The position numbers and the translations under genes are program-made. A stretch of DNA of 64,000 nt from Comamonadaceae bacterium (GTDB taxonomy: Bacteria; Pseudomonadota; Gammaproteobacteria; Burkholderiales; Burkholderiaceae_C), in the NCBI GenBank assembly GCA_027488985.1, contig JAIYAR010000010.1, forward strand, positions 186,001-250,000, given 5' to 3'. How positions within the stretch are numbered: position 1 is the first letter of the stretch; each line of letters starts with the position of its first letter. The notes beneath the pieces were generated by a model. The model did no database searches. It was not told the DNA's origin and saw nothing but the letters and a program-made list of their open reading frames with translations. Shown one piece after another: positions 34,905-45,777 of this stretch.

Positions 34905-36551
34905 TCATTCCCACTCAATGGTGGCCGGGGGCTTACTACTCACGTCATAGGTGACACGGTTGATCCCGCGCACTTCATTGATTATTCGGCCAGACACCGT
35001 CTTTAGAAGGCTATACGGCAGCTCAGCCCAATCCGCAGTCATGAAATCGCTAGTTTGAACAGCCCGCAATGCAACTACATAGTCGTAGGTGCGGCCGTCG
35101 CCCATGACGCCAACACTCTTTACAGGCAAAAACACGGTAAACGCCTGAGACACTGCTTCGTACCAGGTTTTTGGCGGTTTTCTTGGATTGGCGCCGGGCA
35201 AAACGCTACCTTCGTAAGGCGCCTTGCGCAGTTCCTCGATAAAAATGGCGTCCGCTCGGCGTAAAAGATCAGCGTACTGTTTGTGGACCTCTCCCAGAAT
35301 TCGTACACCCAGTCCGGGCCCTGGAAACGGATGGCGGTACACCATATCGGCGGGCAATCCGAGTGCAACTCCCAATTCCCGAACTTCATCCTTAAAGAGC
35401 TCACGCAGAGGCTCCAGCAACTTCAAACCCAGTTGCTCTGGCAAACCGCCAACATTGTGGTGGCTTTTGATCGTGACCGCTTTCTTGCTTTTCGCGCCAC
35501 CCGACTCAATGACATCGGGGTAAATCGTCCCTTGAGCCAACCACTTCGCTCCGTTTTTGGATTCTCCTGTTGCGGTAAGTCTTGCTGCCTCCGCCTTGAA
35601 CACCTCAACAAATTCTCGACCGATGATTTTGCGTTTGCTCTCGGGATCACTCACGCCTGCAAGATGCCCCAAGAATTGCTCTGAAGCATCTACACGGACA
35701 ACTTTGGCCTTCAACTGTCCGACAAACATGTCCATCACCATGTCACCTTCGTGCAAACGAAGAAGGCCGTGGTCTACAAACACGCAAGTCAGTTGATCCC
35801 CTATTGCACGGTGAATCAGCGCTGCAGCTACCGAGGAGTCCACCCCGCCACTCAATCCGAGAATGACCTCTTCGTCCCCCACTTGCTCCTGGATTTTCTT
35901 GACTGCTTCGGCAATGTAGTCCCCCATGATCCAGTCCGGGCGCGCCTGACAAATGTCCAGTACGAATCGTTCCAGCAAGTCTTGACCCTTGGGGGTATGG
36001 GTGACCTCCGGGTGAAACTGAACAGCGTAAAAACGGCGAGTTTCATCTGCCATGCCTGCAATCGGGCAAGATGGATTCGACGCCATCAGGGAGAAACCGG
36101 GGGGCAACTCGGTCACTTTGTCACCATGGCTCATCCAGACATTCAGCAACCCCTCTCCGTTCACTCCTTGTGCGTCTTGAATTCCTTCAAGAAGTCTGGT
36201 GTGCCCGTGGGCCCGAACTTGGGCTGCACCGAATTCCCGCGTGTGACCTGCTTCGACCTTACCGCCCAATTGCTGGGCCATCGTCTGCATGCCATAACAA
36301 ATACCCAACACCGGCAGACCCAACTCGAATACAGCTTGAGGGGCCTTGTCAGTGGCCTCCTCATAGACACTCGCATGACTGCCAGACAGGATCACCCCTT
36401 TGAGAGTTCCGTCAGCTGCATAAGCCTTTACCCAATCATCTGAAACATCGCAGGGATGAACTTCACAAAACACGTGGGCTTCGCGAACACGACGCGCGAT
36501 CAGTTGCGTAACCTGAGAACCGAAATCTAAGATCAGAATTTTTTGGTGCAT
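34905..36551 (-). CDS. guaA: GMP synthase (glutamine-hydrolysing)
   Basis: 548 residues. It converts XMP to GMP using ATP and glutamine. The glutaminase domain begins [18 protein letters not shown] and has the nucleophile Cys in GICYGMQ and the His/Glu in FHPEVTHT. The ATP-pyrophosphatase P-loop reads GLSGGVDSS. The dimerisation domain closes with [12 protein letters not shown]. Length is slightly above E. coli (525). It follows guaB by 12 bases in one operon and has its own terminator. Confidence 0.97.
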   Translation of the reverse strand: MHQKILILDFGSQVTQLIARRVREAHVFCEVHPCDVSDDWVKAYAADGTLKGVILSGSHASVYEEATDKAPQAVFELGLPVLGICYGMQTMAQQLGGKVEAGHTREFGAAQVRAHGHTRLLEGIQDAQGVNGEGLLNVWMSHGDKVTELPPGFSLMASNPSCPIAGMADETRRFYAVQFHPEVTHTPKGQDLLERFVLDICQARPDWIMGDYIAEAVKKIQEQVGDEEVILGLSGGVDSSVAAALIHRAIGDQLTCVFVDHGLLRLHEGDMVMDMFVGQLKAKVVRVDASEQFLGHLAGVSDPESKRKIIGREFVEVFKAEAARLTATGESKNGAKWLAQGTIYPDVIESGGAKSKKAVTIKSHHNVGGLPEQLGLKLLEPLRELFKDEVRELGVALGLPADMVYRHPFPGPGLGVRILGEVHKQYADLLRRADAIFIEELRKAPYEGSVLPGANPRKPPKTWYEAVSQAFTVFLPVKSVGVMGDGRTYDYVVALRAVQTSDFMTADWAELPYSLLKTVSGRIINEVRGINRVTYDVSSKPPATIEWE

Positions 36552-36563
36552 GTCCGGAGGTGC

Positions 36564-38093
<1,530 letters not shown>

Positions 38094-38106
38094 CTAAACT
38101 TGGGCC

Positions 38107-38598
38107 ATGAAACTTCTCAAGCCCTTCATTGCATTGACCATTGCGACCGCCTCGATTGGCGCCTTTGCCCAGTGGCAGTGGATCGACAAAGATGGACGCA
38201 AAATATTCAGCGACCGTGGCCCCGGGCCTGAAGTCCCTGAGAAAAACATTCTGAAGAAACCTGCAGGAAGCAAACAGTCAGAAATCCCGTCCGCTCCGGT
38301 GGAACCGGTGCCTGCGTCCCCTCAGGTTCCCAAGGATTCTGGCGTCGATAAGAATCTAGAGGCAAAAAAGAAACAAGCTGAGGCTGCCGAAACTGCCAAG
38401 CGAAAGGCCGAAGAAGAGCGCATTGCAAAAGCAAAAGCTGAAAACTGCAAACTCGCCAGACAAGCCAAAACCACTTTTGACTCTGGTGTCAGAGTCGCGA
38501 GAACGAACCAAGCAGGGGAAAGAGAATTTCTGGATGATGCCGCCCGGGCCGCGGAAACCCAGCGGATTCAAGGCGTGATCGACGCTGACTGCAAATAA
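38107..38598 (+). CDS. DUF4124-domain exported protein
   Basis: 163 residues. The signal peptide ends near AFAQ. QWQWIDKDGRKIFSDRGP is the DUF4124 signature, a short strand-rich motif after the signal. Next comes a Pro-rich stretch, then a charged Lys/Glu/Ala helix (about 75-120) likely to form a coiled coil. Family function is not known; envelope location is inferred from the signal. It is divergent from guaB with 73 bases between. Confidence 0.83.
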   Translation: MKLLKPFIALTIATASIGAFAQWQWIDKDGRKIFSDRGPGPEVPEKNILKKPAGSKQSEIPSAPVEPVPASPQVPKDSGVDKNLEAKKKQAEAAETAKRKAEEERIAKAKAENCKLARQAKTTFDSGVRVARTNQAGEREFLDDAARAAETQRIQGVIDADCK

Positions 38599-38625
38599 TT
38601 CGAAGCGGAGGCTGCTTCGCGGACC

Positions 38626-38985
38626 TTAGTACCCCGCTTTACTGCCGGCACGTCGCTGTGCGAACAAGCCGGCCGATTTCGCACCCTGCTTGGCAAATCG
38701 TTCTCTCCGAGCCACTTTGGGGTCGACTCTCAGCGCGCGCAGTAACTCGACCCGATCGCCATCACACAAAATCTGATTGGGGCTCGCCTTGCGACCCCAT
38801 ACGGTGATGGCAAAAGAATCGATAGTTTCCGGAGATGCGCCTTGCAACAATCGGCTGCGTGCAATTGCTTCGGCCACCGGCGTTCCAGGTGGTACATCCA
38901 GGTAAGTCTCATCGGTAGACCTGGTAGCCCTCGACACCACAATTGAAACTCGGACTGAAGATGGAAGCTGCACTTCAATCCCCAT
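38626..38985 (-). CDS. rnfH: RnfH family ubiquitin-like protein
   Basis: 119 residues with a beta-grasp fold. VSIVVSRATRSTDETYLDVPPG and GDRVELLRALRVDPKVARRERF are family hallmarks. The role is not settled; the name comes from some rnf operons, but the usual partner is ratA, as here. The start overlaps the ratA stop by 11 bases. Confidence 0.9.
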   Translation of the reverse strand: MGIEVQLPSSVRVSIVVSRATRSTDETYLDVPPGTPVAEAIARSRLLQGASPETIDSFAITVWGRKASPNQILCDGDRVELLRALRVDPKVARRERFAKQGAKSAGLFAQRRAGSKAGY

Positions 38986-39418
38986 AAACTTGCTGTGCCC
39001 GCTTGACGAAAGCTTCCACGAGGTTGGCGGCTATCTTGTCAAACACCGGCCCGACCAACTTGCCCAAGGTGGCATTCTCAAAACCGTAGTTCAACACCAG
39101 CGAGACCTTGCATGCCCGCTGACTGCCGTCCCCGACGGCGGCAAACACCCACTCACCATCCAAGTTGGAAAACGGACCCTTGACAAGTTGCATGCCGATT
39201 CGTTGAGCATTCGCATGACTGTTGCGGGTGGTAAAGGTCTGACGAATACCGCCAAAAGATATTCCAACCTCCGCGGTCATGCCGGACTCGTTTGCCTCGA
39301 GTACGTGGGCATGGTCGCACCAAGGAAGAAACTGGGGGTAGTGTGCCACGTCGCTTACCAAGGCATACATTTCAGCGGGGCTGTACCAGATCAGGACGGA
39401 CTTGTTGACAGTTTTCAT
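38975..39418 (-). CDS. ratA: RatA family START-like protein (CoQ10-binding type)
   Basis: 147 residues with the SRPBCC/START fold: SVLIWYSPAEMYALVSDVAHYPQFLPWCD and LNYGFENATLGKLVGPVFDKIAANLVEAF. Homologues include E. coli RatA, described as inhibiting 70S assembly, and mitochondrial COQ10, which binds ubiquinone. The quinone role seems at least as likely. It is divergent from smpB and coupled to rnfH, the conserved arrangement. Confidence 0.9.
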   Translation of the reverse strand: MKTVNKSVLIWYSPAEMYALVSDVAHYPQFLPWCDHAHVLEANESGMTAEVGISFGGIRQTFTTRNSHANAQRIGMQLVKGPFSNLDGEWVFAAVGDGSQRACKVSLVLNYGFENATLGKLVGPVFDKIAANLVEAFVKRAQQVYGD

Positions 39419-39498
39419 AGAATGCAGGGTTGCGCGGGATTGTAGACAAGCCCTAACGCGTGTCTTTCAAACCTGCCCTTCGCCCCCACTTTCACTCC

Positions 39499-39972
39499 AT
39501 GGCCAAAAAACCCGAAACTGCCTCCCGCATCGCCGACAACAAAAAAGCCGCTTTCAATTATTTCTTTGAAGAGCGCTTCGAGGCGGGCCTTGTGCTTGAA
39601 GGCTGGGAGGTAAAGTCCTTGCGGGAAGGCAAAGTGCAGTTGACCGACGGCTATGTGGTCATACGCGATGGTGAAATGTTCATCATCGGACTGCAGATCA
39701 ACCCTTTGCACACGGCCTCCAGCCACGTTAGCCCGGACAAAATCCGCACCAAAAAGCTGCTTTTGCACAAGGAAGAAATCAAGCGATTGACGGGCAAGGT
39801 TGAACAAAAGGGCTACACGCTGGTTCCCATTAACCTGCACTGGAAAAGTGGAAAAGTGAAGTGCGATATTGCTTTGGCCAAAGGCAAGGCCGAGCATGAC
39901 AAGCGGGACACCATCAAGGACCGCGAGGGTAAGCGGGAAGTCGAACGCGCCATGAAAGATCGGAACCGTTGA
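39499..39972 (+). CDS. smpB: SsrA-binding protein SmpB
   Basis: 157 residues. It carries tmRNA to stalled ribosomes in trans-translation. [33 protein letters not shown] and [15 protein letters not shown] are family-typical, and the basic tail ([19 protein letters not shown]) is the part that enters the decoding site. The start is ATG 39499, which matches family length; the longer frame upstream has no support. The tmRNA gene itself is not in the window. Confidence 0.96.
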   Translation: MAKKPETASRIADNKKAAFNYFFEERFEAGLVLEGWEVKSLREGKVQLTDGYVVIRDGEMFIIGLQINPLHTASSHVSPDKIRTKKLLLHKEEIKRLTGKVEQKGYTLVPINLHWKSGKVKCDIALAKGKAEHDKRDTIKDREGKREVERAMKDRNR

Positions 39973-39988
39973 TTTTTTCCGGCGACAT

Positions 39989-40014
39989 GGAATAAACCGT
40001 CACGGTCCGGCGTT
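39989..40014 (+). promoter_or_regulatory. Candidate ECF sigma promoter before the lipoprotein-sigma-antisigma operon
   Basis: GGAAT, 17 bases, CGTT, the spacing and motifs of ECF-sigma promoters, about 50 bases before the lipoprotein ATG. The spacer contains a perfect palindrome ACCGT-C-ACGGT (39996-40006). Autoregulation by the sigma factor encoded downstream is the simplest reading. Confidence 0.6.
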
Positions 40015-40062
40015 TATCTGGTGAGCACGCATCCCGCGCGCTTCACAACTCCGGAGTACTCC

Positions 40063-40437
40063 ATGAAATTTCTTGCGATCGCGACACTTTCCGCCGCCCT
40101 GCTGGGCGGCTGCGCGGCCATGGCGCCATCGGCACCCGTTGCCGTGAATGGCGGCATTTTGACTGGCAGCAACGGCATGACCCTGTACACCTTTGACAAA
40201 GACACAACCGGCAGTGGCAAGTCGGTGTGCAATGGTCAGTGCGCGATCAATTGGCCCCCACTGATGGCTTCGGACACCGACAAGGCCGCCGGCGACTACA
40301 GCATCATCACCCGCGATGACGGCAAGAAGCAGTGGGCTCTCAAAGGCAAACCCCTGTACTTCTGGATCAAGGACACCAAGCCCGGAGACGCCACTGGCAA
40401 TGGCGTGCAAAACGTCTGGCGCACCGTCACCCCCTGA
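40063..40437 (+). CDS. COG4315-type small lipoprotein
   Basis: 124 residues. A lipoprotein signal with lipobox LGGC puts the mature N-terminal cysteine at residue 17. Two repeats of the family motif follow: GMTLYTFDKDTTGSGKSVCNGQCAINWPP and, less clearly, KPLYFWIKDTKPGD. The function of the family is unknown. It is first in a three-gene operon with an ECF sigma factor and its anti-sigma, so envelope stress is a reasonable inference for its expression. Confidence 0.87.
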   Translation: MKFLAIATLSAALLGGCAAMAPSAPVAVNGGILTGSNGMTLYTFDKDTTGSGKSVCNGQCAINWPPLMASDTDKAAGDYSIITRDDGKKQWALKGKPLYFWIKDTKPGDATGNGVQNVWRTVTP

Positions 40438-40443
40438 TTCGCC

Positions 40444-40974
40444 ATGGATGCAGCGCAGCTGAAAGATCAGATCCCTGCGCTGCGCCGCTACGCCAGAGCG
40501 CTTACCGGCAGCGCATGGGCCGCGGATGATCTCGTGCAGGACACACTAGAGCGTGCCTGCACGAAATGGGCCTTTTGGACCGCAGGCAGTAACCTGCGCG
40601 CATGGTTGTTCACCATCATGCACAACATACACGTCAGTGATGTACGGCGAATCACCCGGCAACATGCAGGGACCGATCCGGATGGGCTTGAGGGAGAAGC
40701 CTCTGGGCTCACGGCGCCCGCCTCTCACGCGGACAGTCGCATGGACTTGCAACGTTGCCTGCTTCAGCTACCCGAAGACCAAAGAACCGTCCTCCTGCTG
40801 GTGGCATTGGAAGACATGAGCTACGCAGAAGTGGCCAAGATCACCGGCAGCCCTTTGGGCACCGTGATGTCAAGGTTGTCCCGGGCCCGGACACGTTTGC
40901 AAAACCTGATGGATGGAGCGCCCGCCAGCAGCAAACGCGGTGCGGACGTTGTTCCTCTCCAACGAGTGCGTTGA
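40444..40974 (+). CDS. ECF RNA polymerase sigma factor
   Basis: 176 residues with sigma region 2 (RRYARALTGSAWAADDLVQDTLERA, then LRAWLFTIMHNIHVSDVRR) and region 4 (LQRCLLQLPEDQRTVLLLVAL, then SYAEVAKITGSPLGTVMSRLSRAR). It starts six bases after the lipoprotein stop and is followed 10 bases later by the anti-sigma gene, so the three are one operon. Confidence 0.93.
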   Translation: MDAAQLKDQIPALRRYARALTGSAWAADDLVQDTLERACTKWAFWTAGSNLRAWLFTIMHNIHVSDVRRITRQHAGTDPDGLEGEASGLTAPASHADSRMDLQRCLLQLPEDQRTVLLLVALEDMSYAEVAKITGSPLGTVMSRLSRARTRLQNLMDGAPASSKRGADVVPLQRVR

Positions 40975-40984
40975 GAACCTGCCT

Positions 40985-41803
40985 ATGAATCACCCTTCTT
41001 CCCCTCCCCCGCGCCCGGATGATGTGCATGCCTGGGTTGACGGGCGCCTCCCGGAGGATCAGCGCGCGACATTGGAAGACCAACTACGGGATCAACCCGC
41101 ATTACTGGCAGATGCACAGGAATGGAAACGCCTGAACCAACGCATCAGTGAATTGCACGCTGACGTTCTGGATGAACCATTGCCGGCGCATCTGCTGCAG
41201 GCGGCGTCACAACTCGGTCAGCGTCAACAGCAAAGAAACCAATGGACTCGCTGGGGTGGTATGGCTGCCAGCGTGTTGTTTGCATTCGGGATGGGCTGGT
41301 TTTTGCAACCTGTGCTGAGCGGCTTTAGCCCTGGCACTTACGCCAGCCAACAGCGCAGCGAAAAGGCATTTGTCATGCAGGCTAGTGTGGCCCATGCCGT
41401 GTTTTCACCGGAAGTGAAGCACCCCGTCGAAGTCAGTGCAGCAGAACAACAGCATCTGGTCCAGTGGCTTTCCAAACGCTTGGGGCGCGAACTCAAGGTG
41501 CCCGATCTGTCTGCCCAGGGCTTTCAGCTGATGGGCGGGCGTCTTTTGTCGGGGGATAGCGGTGCCCGCGCCCAGTTCATGTTCGACAACGCCACCGGCA
41601 AGCGCGTCACCTTGTATGTGGGCGGTCTCACCAGCACTACGAACGCATCCTCAACAGCAACCTCGTTCCAGTTCAGCCAACAGGGCAAGAGCCTCAGCTT
41701 ATTCTGGGTAGACCGCAATTTCGGTTATGCCTTGACCGGCGACCTGGACCGCCCTGCCCTCATGGCCTTGTCCGAAGCCGTGTACGCCCAACTTCCGCGC
41801 TGA
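40985..41803 (+). CDS. Transmembrane anti-sigma factor
   Basis: 272 residues. The N-terminal cytoplasmic part (DDVHAWVDGRLPEDQRATLE) is the zinc-finger-like anti-sigma domain; a His-Cys-Cys cluster is not evident. One TM helix (about residues 91-108, GMAASVLFAFGMGWFL) is followed by a periplasmic domain with a conserved HPVEVSAAEQQHLVQWLSKRL. It should hold the ECF sigma factor at the membrane until an envelope signal frees it. The start is ATG 40985. Confidence 0.87.
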   Translation: MNHPSSPPPRPDDVHAWVDGRLPEDQRATLEDQLRDQPALLADAQEWKRLNQRISELHADVLDEPLPAHLLQAASQLGQRQQQRNQWTRWGGMAASVLFAFGMGWFLQPVLSGFSPGTYASQQRSEKAFVMQASVAHAVFSPEVKHPVEVSAAEQQHLVQWLSKRLGRELKVPDLSAQGFQLMGGRLLSGDSGARAQFMFDNATGKRVTLYVGGLTSTTNASSTATSFQFSQQGKSLSLFWVDRNFGYALTGDLDRPALMALSEAVYAQLPR

Positions 41804-41822
41804 GCGGAGATGCCGATTCGTT

Positions 41823-42935
41823 TCAGGCAAGCGTACGCAAGGGGTGAGAGTTCGCGGGCCATGGGCTGTCAAAGAAAGGGGCCACCATGGCGGTGGTCAC
41901 ATCCTCAATCCGTGCCGGGTTCCACTGTGGCTGGTGGTCCTTGTCCACCGCAAGTGCACGGATGCCCTCCACCGTTTCACTGCGCGCTCCAGCGCGATCC
42001 AAATGGCGGGTGACGAAGCAGTGCCGCACCATGTCACGCTCCATGCGCAAGTCCTCGGTCAGGCTCATGGTGCGCGCTCTGCGCACCTGCTCCAGCACCA
42101 CATGCAACATCAGGGGCGAACGCTTGCGCAAAGTCGCTGCAGTATGTTGTGCCCACTCAGAACTGTCGGCCTCCAGAGCACCCACGATAGATTGCACATC
42201 CGCCCGAGAAAAATAGGCATCAATTTGATCTCTAGCGCCCATGGAATCTGCGTGAGCAGCTATAGAAAATGTAGCAATCCAAGGGTCGAGTGAACCTGCA
42301 GACTCCCAATCCACGCCAGCCAAGGCATCCCAAGCTTCCTGGAGTCGACCTGCGTCCAGCATGTGGTCCGCCAATTGCACCGCAATAGCAGCGTCTGCAC
42401 CAATAACCTCTCCGGTTAGTGCCAACCATTCGCCGGTGTTACCCGGACAACGGCTCAAGAAGTAGCCCCCGCCTACATCCGGAAATAGGCCGATGTTGGT
42501 TTCGGGCATGGCCATCTTGGTTCGCGAGGTCACCAAGCGGTGTGACGCCCCTTGGCTGATACCCATGCCCCCGCCCATCACGATGCCGTCCATGAATGCC
42601 AAGTAAGGCTTGGGGTAGGTGTGGATGAGGTGGTTCAGCACGTACTCCTCGGTGAAGAAGTCCTCCAGCGCCGGGTCGCCTGACAGTGCCGCAGCGTGGA
42701 AAAAGCGGATATCCCCGCCTGCACAAAATCCGCCGAAGGGGCCTTCTTTGTTGCTGCCGCGGATGGCCACTGCATGGATACTGGAATCATCCTTCCACGC
42801 CAAAAGAATCGCTGTGAGCGAGCGCACCATACCCAAGCTCAAGGCATTCAATGCTTTAGGGCGGTTCAGGGTGATGTAACCCACCCCACCGGTCACCTCG
42901 GTAACGACATCCAGACCCCAGTCTCCGTGTTTCAT
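41823..42935 (-). CDS. Enoyl-CoA hydratase/isomerase family protein, 3-hydroxyisobutyryl-CoA hydrolase type
   Basis: 370 residues. Crotonase core: oxyanion-hole segments GFCAGGDIRFFH and MGGGMGISQGASHRLVT, and PETNIGLFPDVGGGYFLSR, which together with the length match the valine-pathway hydrolase group rather than plain enoyl-CoA hydratases (about 260). The start is ATG 42935, overlapping the upstream stop (ATGA) with GGAGAC upstream. Repeat copy G lies mid-gene, between the core and the C-terminal helices. Confidence 0.88.
   Translation of the reverse strand: MKHGDWGLDVVTEVTGGVGYITLNRPKALNALSLGMVRSLTAILLAWKDDSSIHAVAIRGSNKEGPFGGFCAGGDIRFFHAAALSGDPALEDFFTEEYVLNHLIHTYPKPYLAFMDGIVMGGGMGISQGASHRLVTSRTKMAMPETNIGLFPDVGGGYFLSRCPGNTGEWLALTGEVIGADAAIAVQLADHMLDAGRLQEAWDALAGVDWESAGSLDPWIATFSIAAHADSMGARDQIDAYFSRADVQSIVGALEADSSEWAQHTAATLRKRSPLMLHVVLEQVRRARTMSLTEDLRMERDMVRHCFVTRHLDRAGARSETVEGIRALAVDKDHQPQWNPARIEDVTTAMVAPFFDSPWPANSHPLRTLA
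42227..42275 (-). repeat. Dispersed repeat, copy G (inside the hydratase/hydrolase gene)
   Basis: Minus strand: GCTACATTTTCTATAGCTGC, TCACGCA, variable bases, ATGGGCGCTAGAG. In codon register it gives ATFSIAAHADSMGARD. Confidence 0.75.
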
Positions 42936-43804
42936 TTGCGTTGTCTCCATCCAATCAGTTCATTCACCAGCAGCGCACCGATGACCAAGGCACCGCCGGA
43001 CACAACGGCGCTCCCTGGCGCCTCGTTCGCACCCAGCCACGCCAGCAGAATGCCGAAAATAACCTCCAGCAATTGGAGCAAGGATATCTCGGGCGCTTTC
43101 AGCACCTGGGCCACCCGCACGCTCAAGACACAGGGCACGGCGAGCTGAAAGACGCCCAGAAATCCCAACAGGGCCACGTCATGTGCAGTTGCTTGCAAGG
43201 GCAGCGCCAGGGGCAAGGTAACGATACAAGAAATCACGCCTCCCACCCACACGGCGGGCATCAGGTCGATGTCATGCCCTTGGTCATGTGCGTGCTGCGT
43301 CACCGTCCAGTTGGTCGCGCCCGCAATGGGCACACACAAGGCGACCAAGGTTCCCCACAGCGTGATGCTGTCTACTTGCGAGGCATACATATACACAATG
43401 CCCGCGCCTGCCACCAGCACCGCTATCCAGGTGCGCGCGGGTATCCGGTGCCCGATGAAGATGCGCGCCATCAGGGCAGTCAGCAGCGGCCCCATGGACA
43501 TGGTGACCAACACATTGCCCACCGAGGTCAGGGTGAGTGCCACCATGAAGGCTGTGAACATCACGCTCCAGCACACGCCGGAAAGCCAGAACGCTGGCGT
43601 AGCACTGCGCAGTTTGGCGAACACGCCCCTCCCACTGACCACCGGCAGGATCACCAGCAAGCTGATCACTGTGAAAAACGAGCGCCAGAAGGTCACTTCG
43701 AAGCTTCGCGCAGACTCCAAATGGCGCGTCACCACGCCGGCGGTGGACCACATCAGGGCGACCAGCACCATCAGCAAAACAGCGCGGTTGTGGGTGAGCT
43801 TCAT
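42932..43804 (-). CDS. EamA/DMT family transporter
   Basis: 290 residues with about ten TM helices in two EamA repeats, starting AVLLMVLVALMWSTAG and again WIAVLVAGAGIVYMYAS/GTLVALCVPIAGATNW. Inner-membrane exporter of metabolites; substrate unknown. The start is ATG 43804, behind AGGAAACTGC. It is coupled to the following hydratase/hydrolase gene. Confidence 0.9.
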   Translation of the reverse strand: MKLTHNRAVLLMVLVALMWSTAGVVTRHLESARSFEVTFWRSFFTVISLLVILPVVSGRGVFAKLRSATPAFWLSGVCWSVMFTAFMVALTLTSVGNVLVTMSMGPLLTALMARIFIGHRIPARTWIAVLVAGAGIVYMYASQVDSITLWGTLVALCVPIAGATNWTVTQHAHDQGHDIDLMPAVWVGGVISCIVTLPLALPLQATAHDVALLGFLGVFQLAVPCVLSVRVAQVLKAPEISLLQLLEVIFGILLAWLGANEAPGSAVVSGGALVIGALLVNELIGWRQRK

Positions 43805-43821
43805 GCAGTTTCCTGTGCTGA

Positions 43822-43842
43822 CATGCCTTGGGAGAAGGCATG
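43822..43842 (-). promoter_or_regulatory. Inverted repeat in the leader of the EamA gene
   Basis: CATGCCTT, five-base loop, AAGGCATG: a perfect 8-bp stem 18 bases before the ATG. It has no T run, so it is not a plain terminator. It could be an operator or a translation-control hairpin. Confidence 0.4.
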
Positions 43843-43909
43843 GTGAAAACAACAACGCCGCGGGACCAGCTCTGCCGGACCGCGGACGTTGATTCCCCTT
43901 GCGGGGCGT

Positions 43910-43938
43910 TCATGCACCGGCTGTCGCCGGCCGCATGA
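43910..43938 (-). terminator. Hairpin after typA, possible terminator
   Basis: TCATGC...GCATGA encloses CCGGC...GCCGG just after the typA stop. The stem is GC-rich but no T run follows on the minus strand, so a factor-dependent or processing role is possible. Confidence 0.35.
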
Positions 43939-43939
43939 A

Positions 43940-45763
43940 TTAATCGCGGGAGGCGCGCTTGCGTTCGTGCTCTTTCAGGAAACGCTTGCGCAGACGCACG
44001 GACTTGGGCGTGATTTCCACCAGCTCGTCGTCCTCAATGAATTCAACACCGTATTCCAAGGTCAACTCGATAGGGGGAGTGATCTTGATCGCATCTTCCT
44101 TGCCGGACACGCGGAAGTTGGTCAGCTGCTTGGTACGGGTTGCGTTCACCACCAGGTCGTTGTCACGGTTGTGGATACCCACAATCATGCCTTCGTACAC
44201 CGGATCGTTCGCCTTCACGAACATGCGACCGCGGTCGTCCAGCTTGCCCAGGGCGTAAGTGAAGATTTCACCGTCGTCCATCGAGATCAACACACCGTTC
44301 TTGCGGCCACCGATGTCACCCTTGTGCGGCTCATAGCTGTCAAAGATGTTGGAGATCAGGCCGGAACCACGGGTCAAGTTCAGGAATTCGTTGGAGAAGC
44401 CGATCAAGCCACGGGCAGGAATGCGGTATTCCAAACGGACACGGCCACGGCCGTCCGGTTCCATGTTGATCAACTCGCCTTTGCGTTCGCCCAGTGCCTG
44501 CATCACGCCGCCTTGGTGCTGTTCTTCGATGTCCGCAGTCACCAGCTCGATAGGCTCGTGCTTCTCGCCGTTGATCTCCTTGAACATCACGCGGGGCTTG
44601 GAGACGGCCATTTCATAGCCTTCACGGCGCATGTTTTCCAGCAGGATGGTCAAGTGCAGTTCACCACGACCCAGTACTTCAAACACGCCTTCTTCGTCGG
44701 TTTCGTTGACGCGCAGCGCCACGTTGTGTTGCAGTTCTTTTTGCAGACGATCCCAGATCTGGCGGCTGGTCACGAACTTGCCTTCACGACCTGCCAAGGG
44801 GCTGGTGTTCACGCAGAAGTTCATGGTCAAGGTAGGCTCATCCACCTTGAGCATGGGCAGCGGCTGGGGATTGGCAGGGTCGGTCACTGTCACGCCGATA
44901 CCGATGTCTTCGATACCGTTGATCAGCACGATGTCGCCGGGGCCTGCCAGTGGGCTTTGCATGCGATCCAGACCTTGGAAGGTCAAGACCTGGTTCACGC
45001 GGCCTTTGACAGCCTTGCCGTCCGGGCCTTCCATAACCACCACGTCTTGCATGGGCTTGATCGTGCCCTGGCTGATACGGCCCACACCAATGCGGCCCAC
45101 GAAGCTGGAGAAGTCCAGTGCAGAGATTTGCAACTGCAAGGGAGCCGCCGGGTCACCGGAGTTCGGTGGAACGTGCTTCAGAATGGTGTTGAACAGGGCC
45201 GACATGTCAGGGCCCCACTGCTCACCGGGAGCGCCTTCTTCGAGGGAAGACCAGCCATTGATACCGGAGGCGTACACCACGGGGAAGTCCAGCTGCTCGT
45301 CGGTCGCACCCAGTTTGTCGAACAGGTCAAAAGCAGCGTTCACCACCTTGTCGGGGTTGGCGCCGGGCTTGTCCACTTTGTTCACCACGACGATGGGCTT
45401 CAGACCCAAGGCCAAGGCCTTCTTGGTCACGAAACGGGTCTGGGGCATGGGGCCTTCTTGCGCATCAATCAGCAGCAACACGCTGTCGACCATGGAGAGG
45501 GCACGTTCCACTTCGCCGCCGAAGTCCGCGTGTCCGGGGGTGTCCACGATGTTGATGTGGGTACCTTCCCAGCTCACTGCGCAGTTCTTGGCCAGAATCG
45601 TGATGCCGCGTTCTTTTTCGATGGCGTTGTTGTCCATCACGGTGTCGACCACTTTTTCGTGCTCGGCAAAGGTGCCGGACTGACGCAGCAACTGGTCAAC
45701 CATGGTGGTTTTGCCGTGGTCGACGTGCGCAATGATGGCGATGTTTCGGATTTGTTTACTCAT
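43940..45763 (-). CDS. typA: Ribosome-associated GTPase TypA/BipA
   Basis: 607 residues. A translational GTPase that aids 50S assembly and stress growth. The P-loop is AHVDHGKTT, switch II DTPGHADFGGEVER, and G4 NKVDKPGANP. The C-terminal domains include RGLIGFSNEFLNLTRG. It is the last gene in the rimP-nusA-infB-rbfA-truB-typA series, 14 bases after truB. Confidence 0.97.
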   Translation of the reverse strand: MSKQIRNIAIIAHVDHGKTTMVDQLLRQSGTFAEHEKVVDTVMDNNAIEKERGITILAKNCAVSWEGTHINIVDTPGHADFGGEVERALSMVDSVLLLIDAQEGPMPQTRFVTKKALALGLKPIVVVNKVDKPGANPDKVVNAAFDLFDKLGATDEQLDFPVVYASGINGWSSLEEGAPGEQWGPDMSALFNTILKHVPPNSGDPAAPLQLQISALDFSSFVGRIGVGRISQGTIKPMQDVVVMEGPDGKAVKGRVNQVLTFQGLDRMQSPLAGPGDIVLINGIEDIGIGVTVTDPANPQPLPMLKVDEPTLTMNFCVNTSPLAGREGKFVTSRQIWDRLQKELQHNVALRVNETDEEGVFEVLGRGELHLTILLENMRREGYEMAVSKPRVMFKEINGEKHEPIELVTADIEEQHQGGVMQALGERKGELINMEPDGRGRVRLEYRIPARGLIGFSNEFLNLTRGSGLISNIFDSYEPHKGDIGGRKNGVLISMDDGEIFTYALGKLDDRGRMFVKANDPVYEGMIVGIHNRDNDLVVNATRTKQLTNFRVSGKEDAIKITPPIELTLEYGVEFIEDDELVEITPKSVRLRKRFLKEHERKRASRD

Positions 45764-45777
45764 GGTTCACTTTCTGC

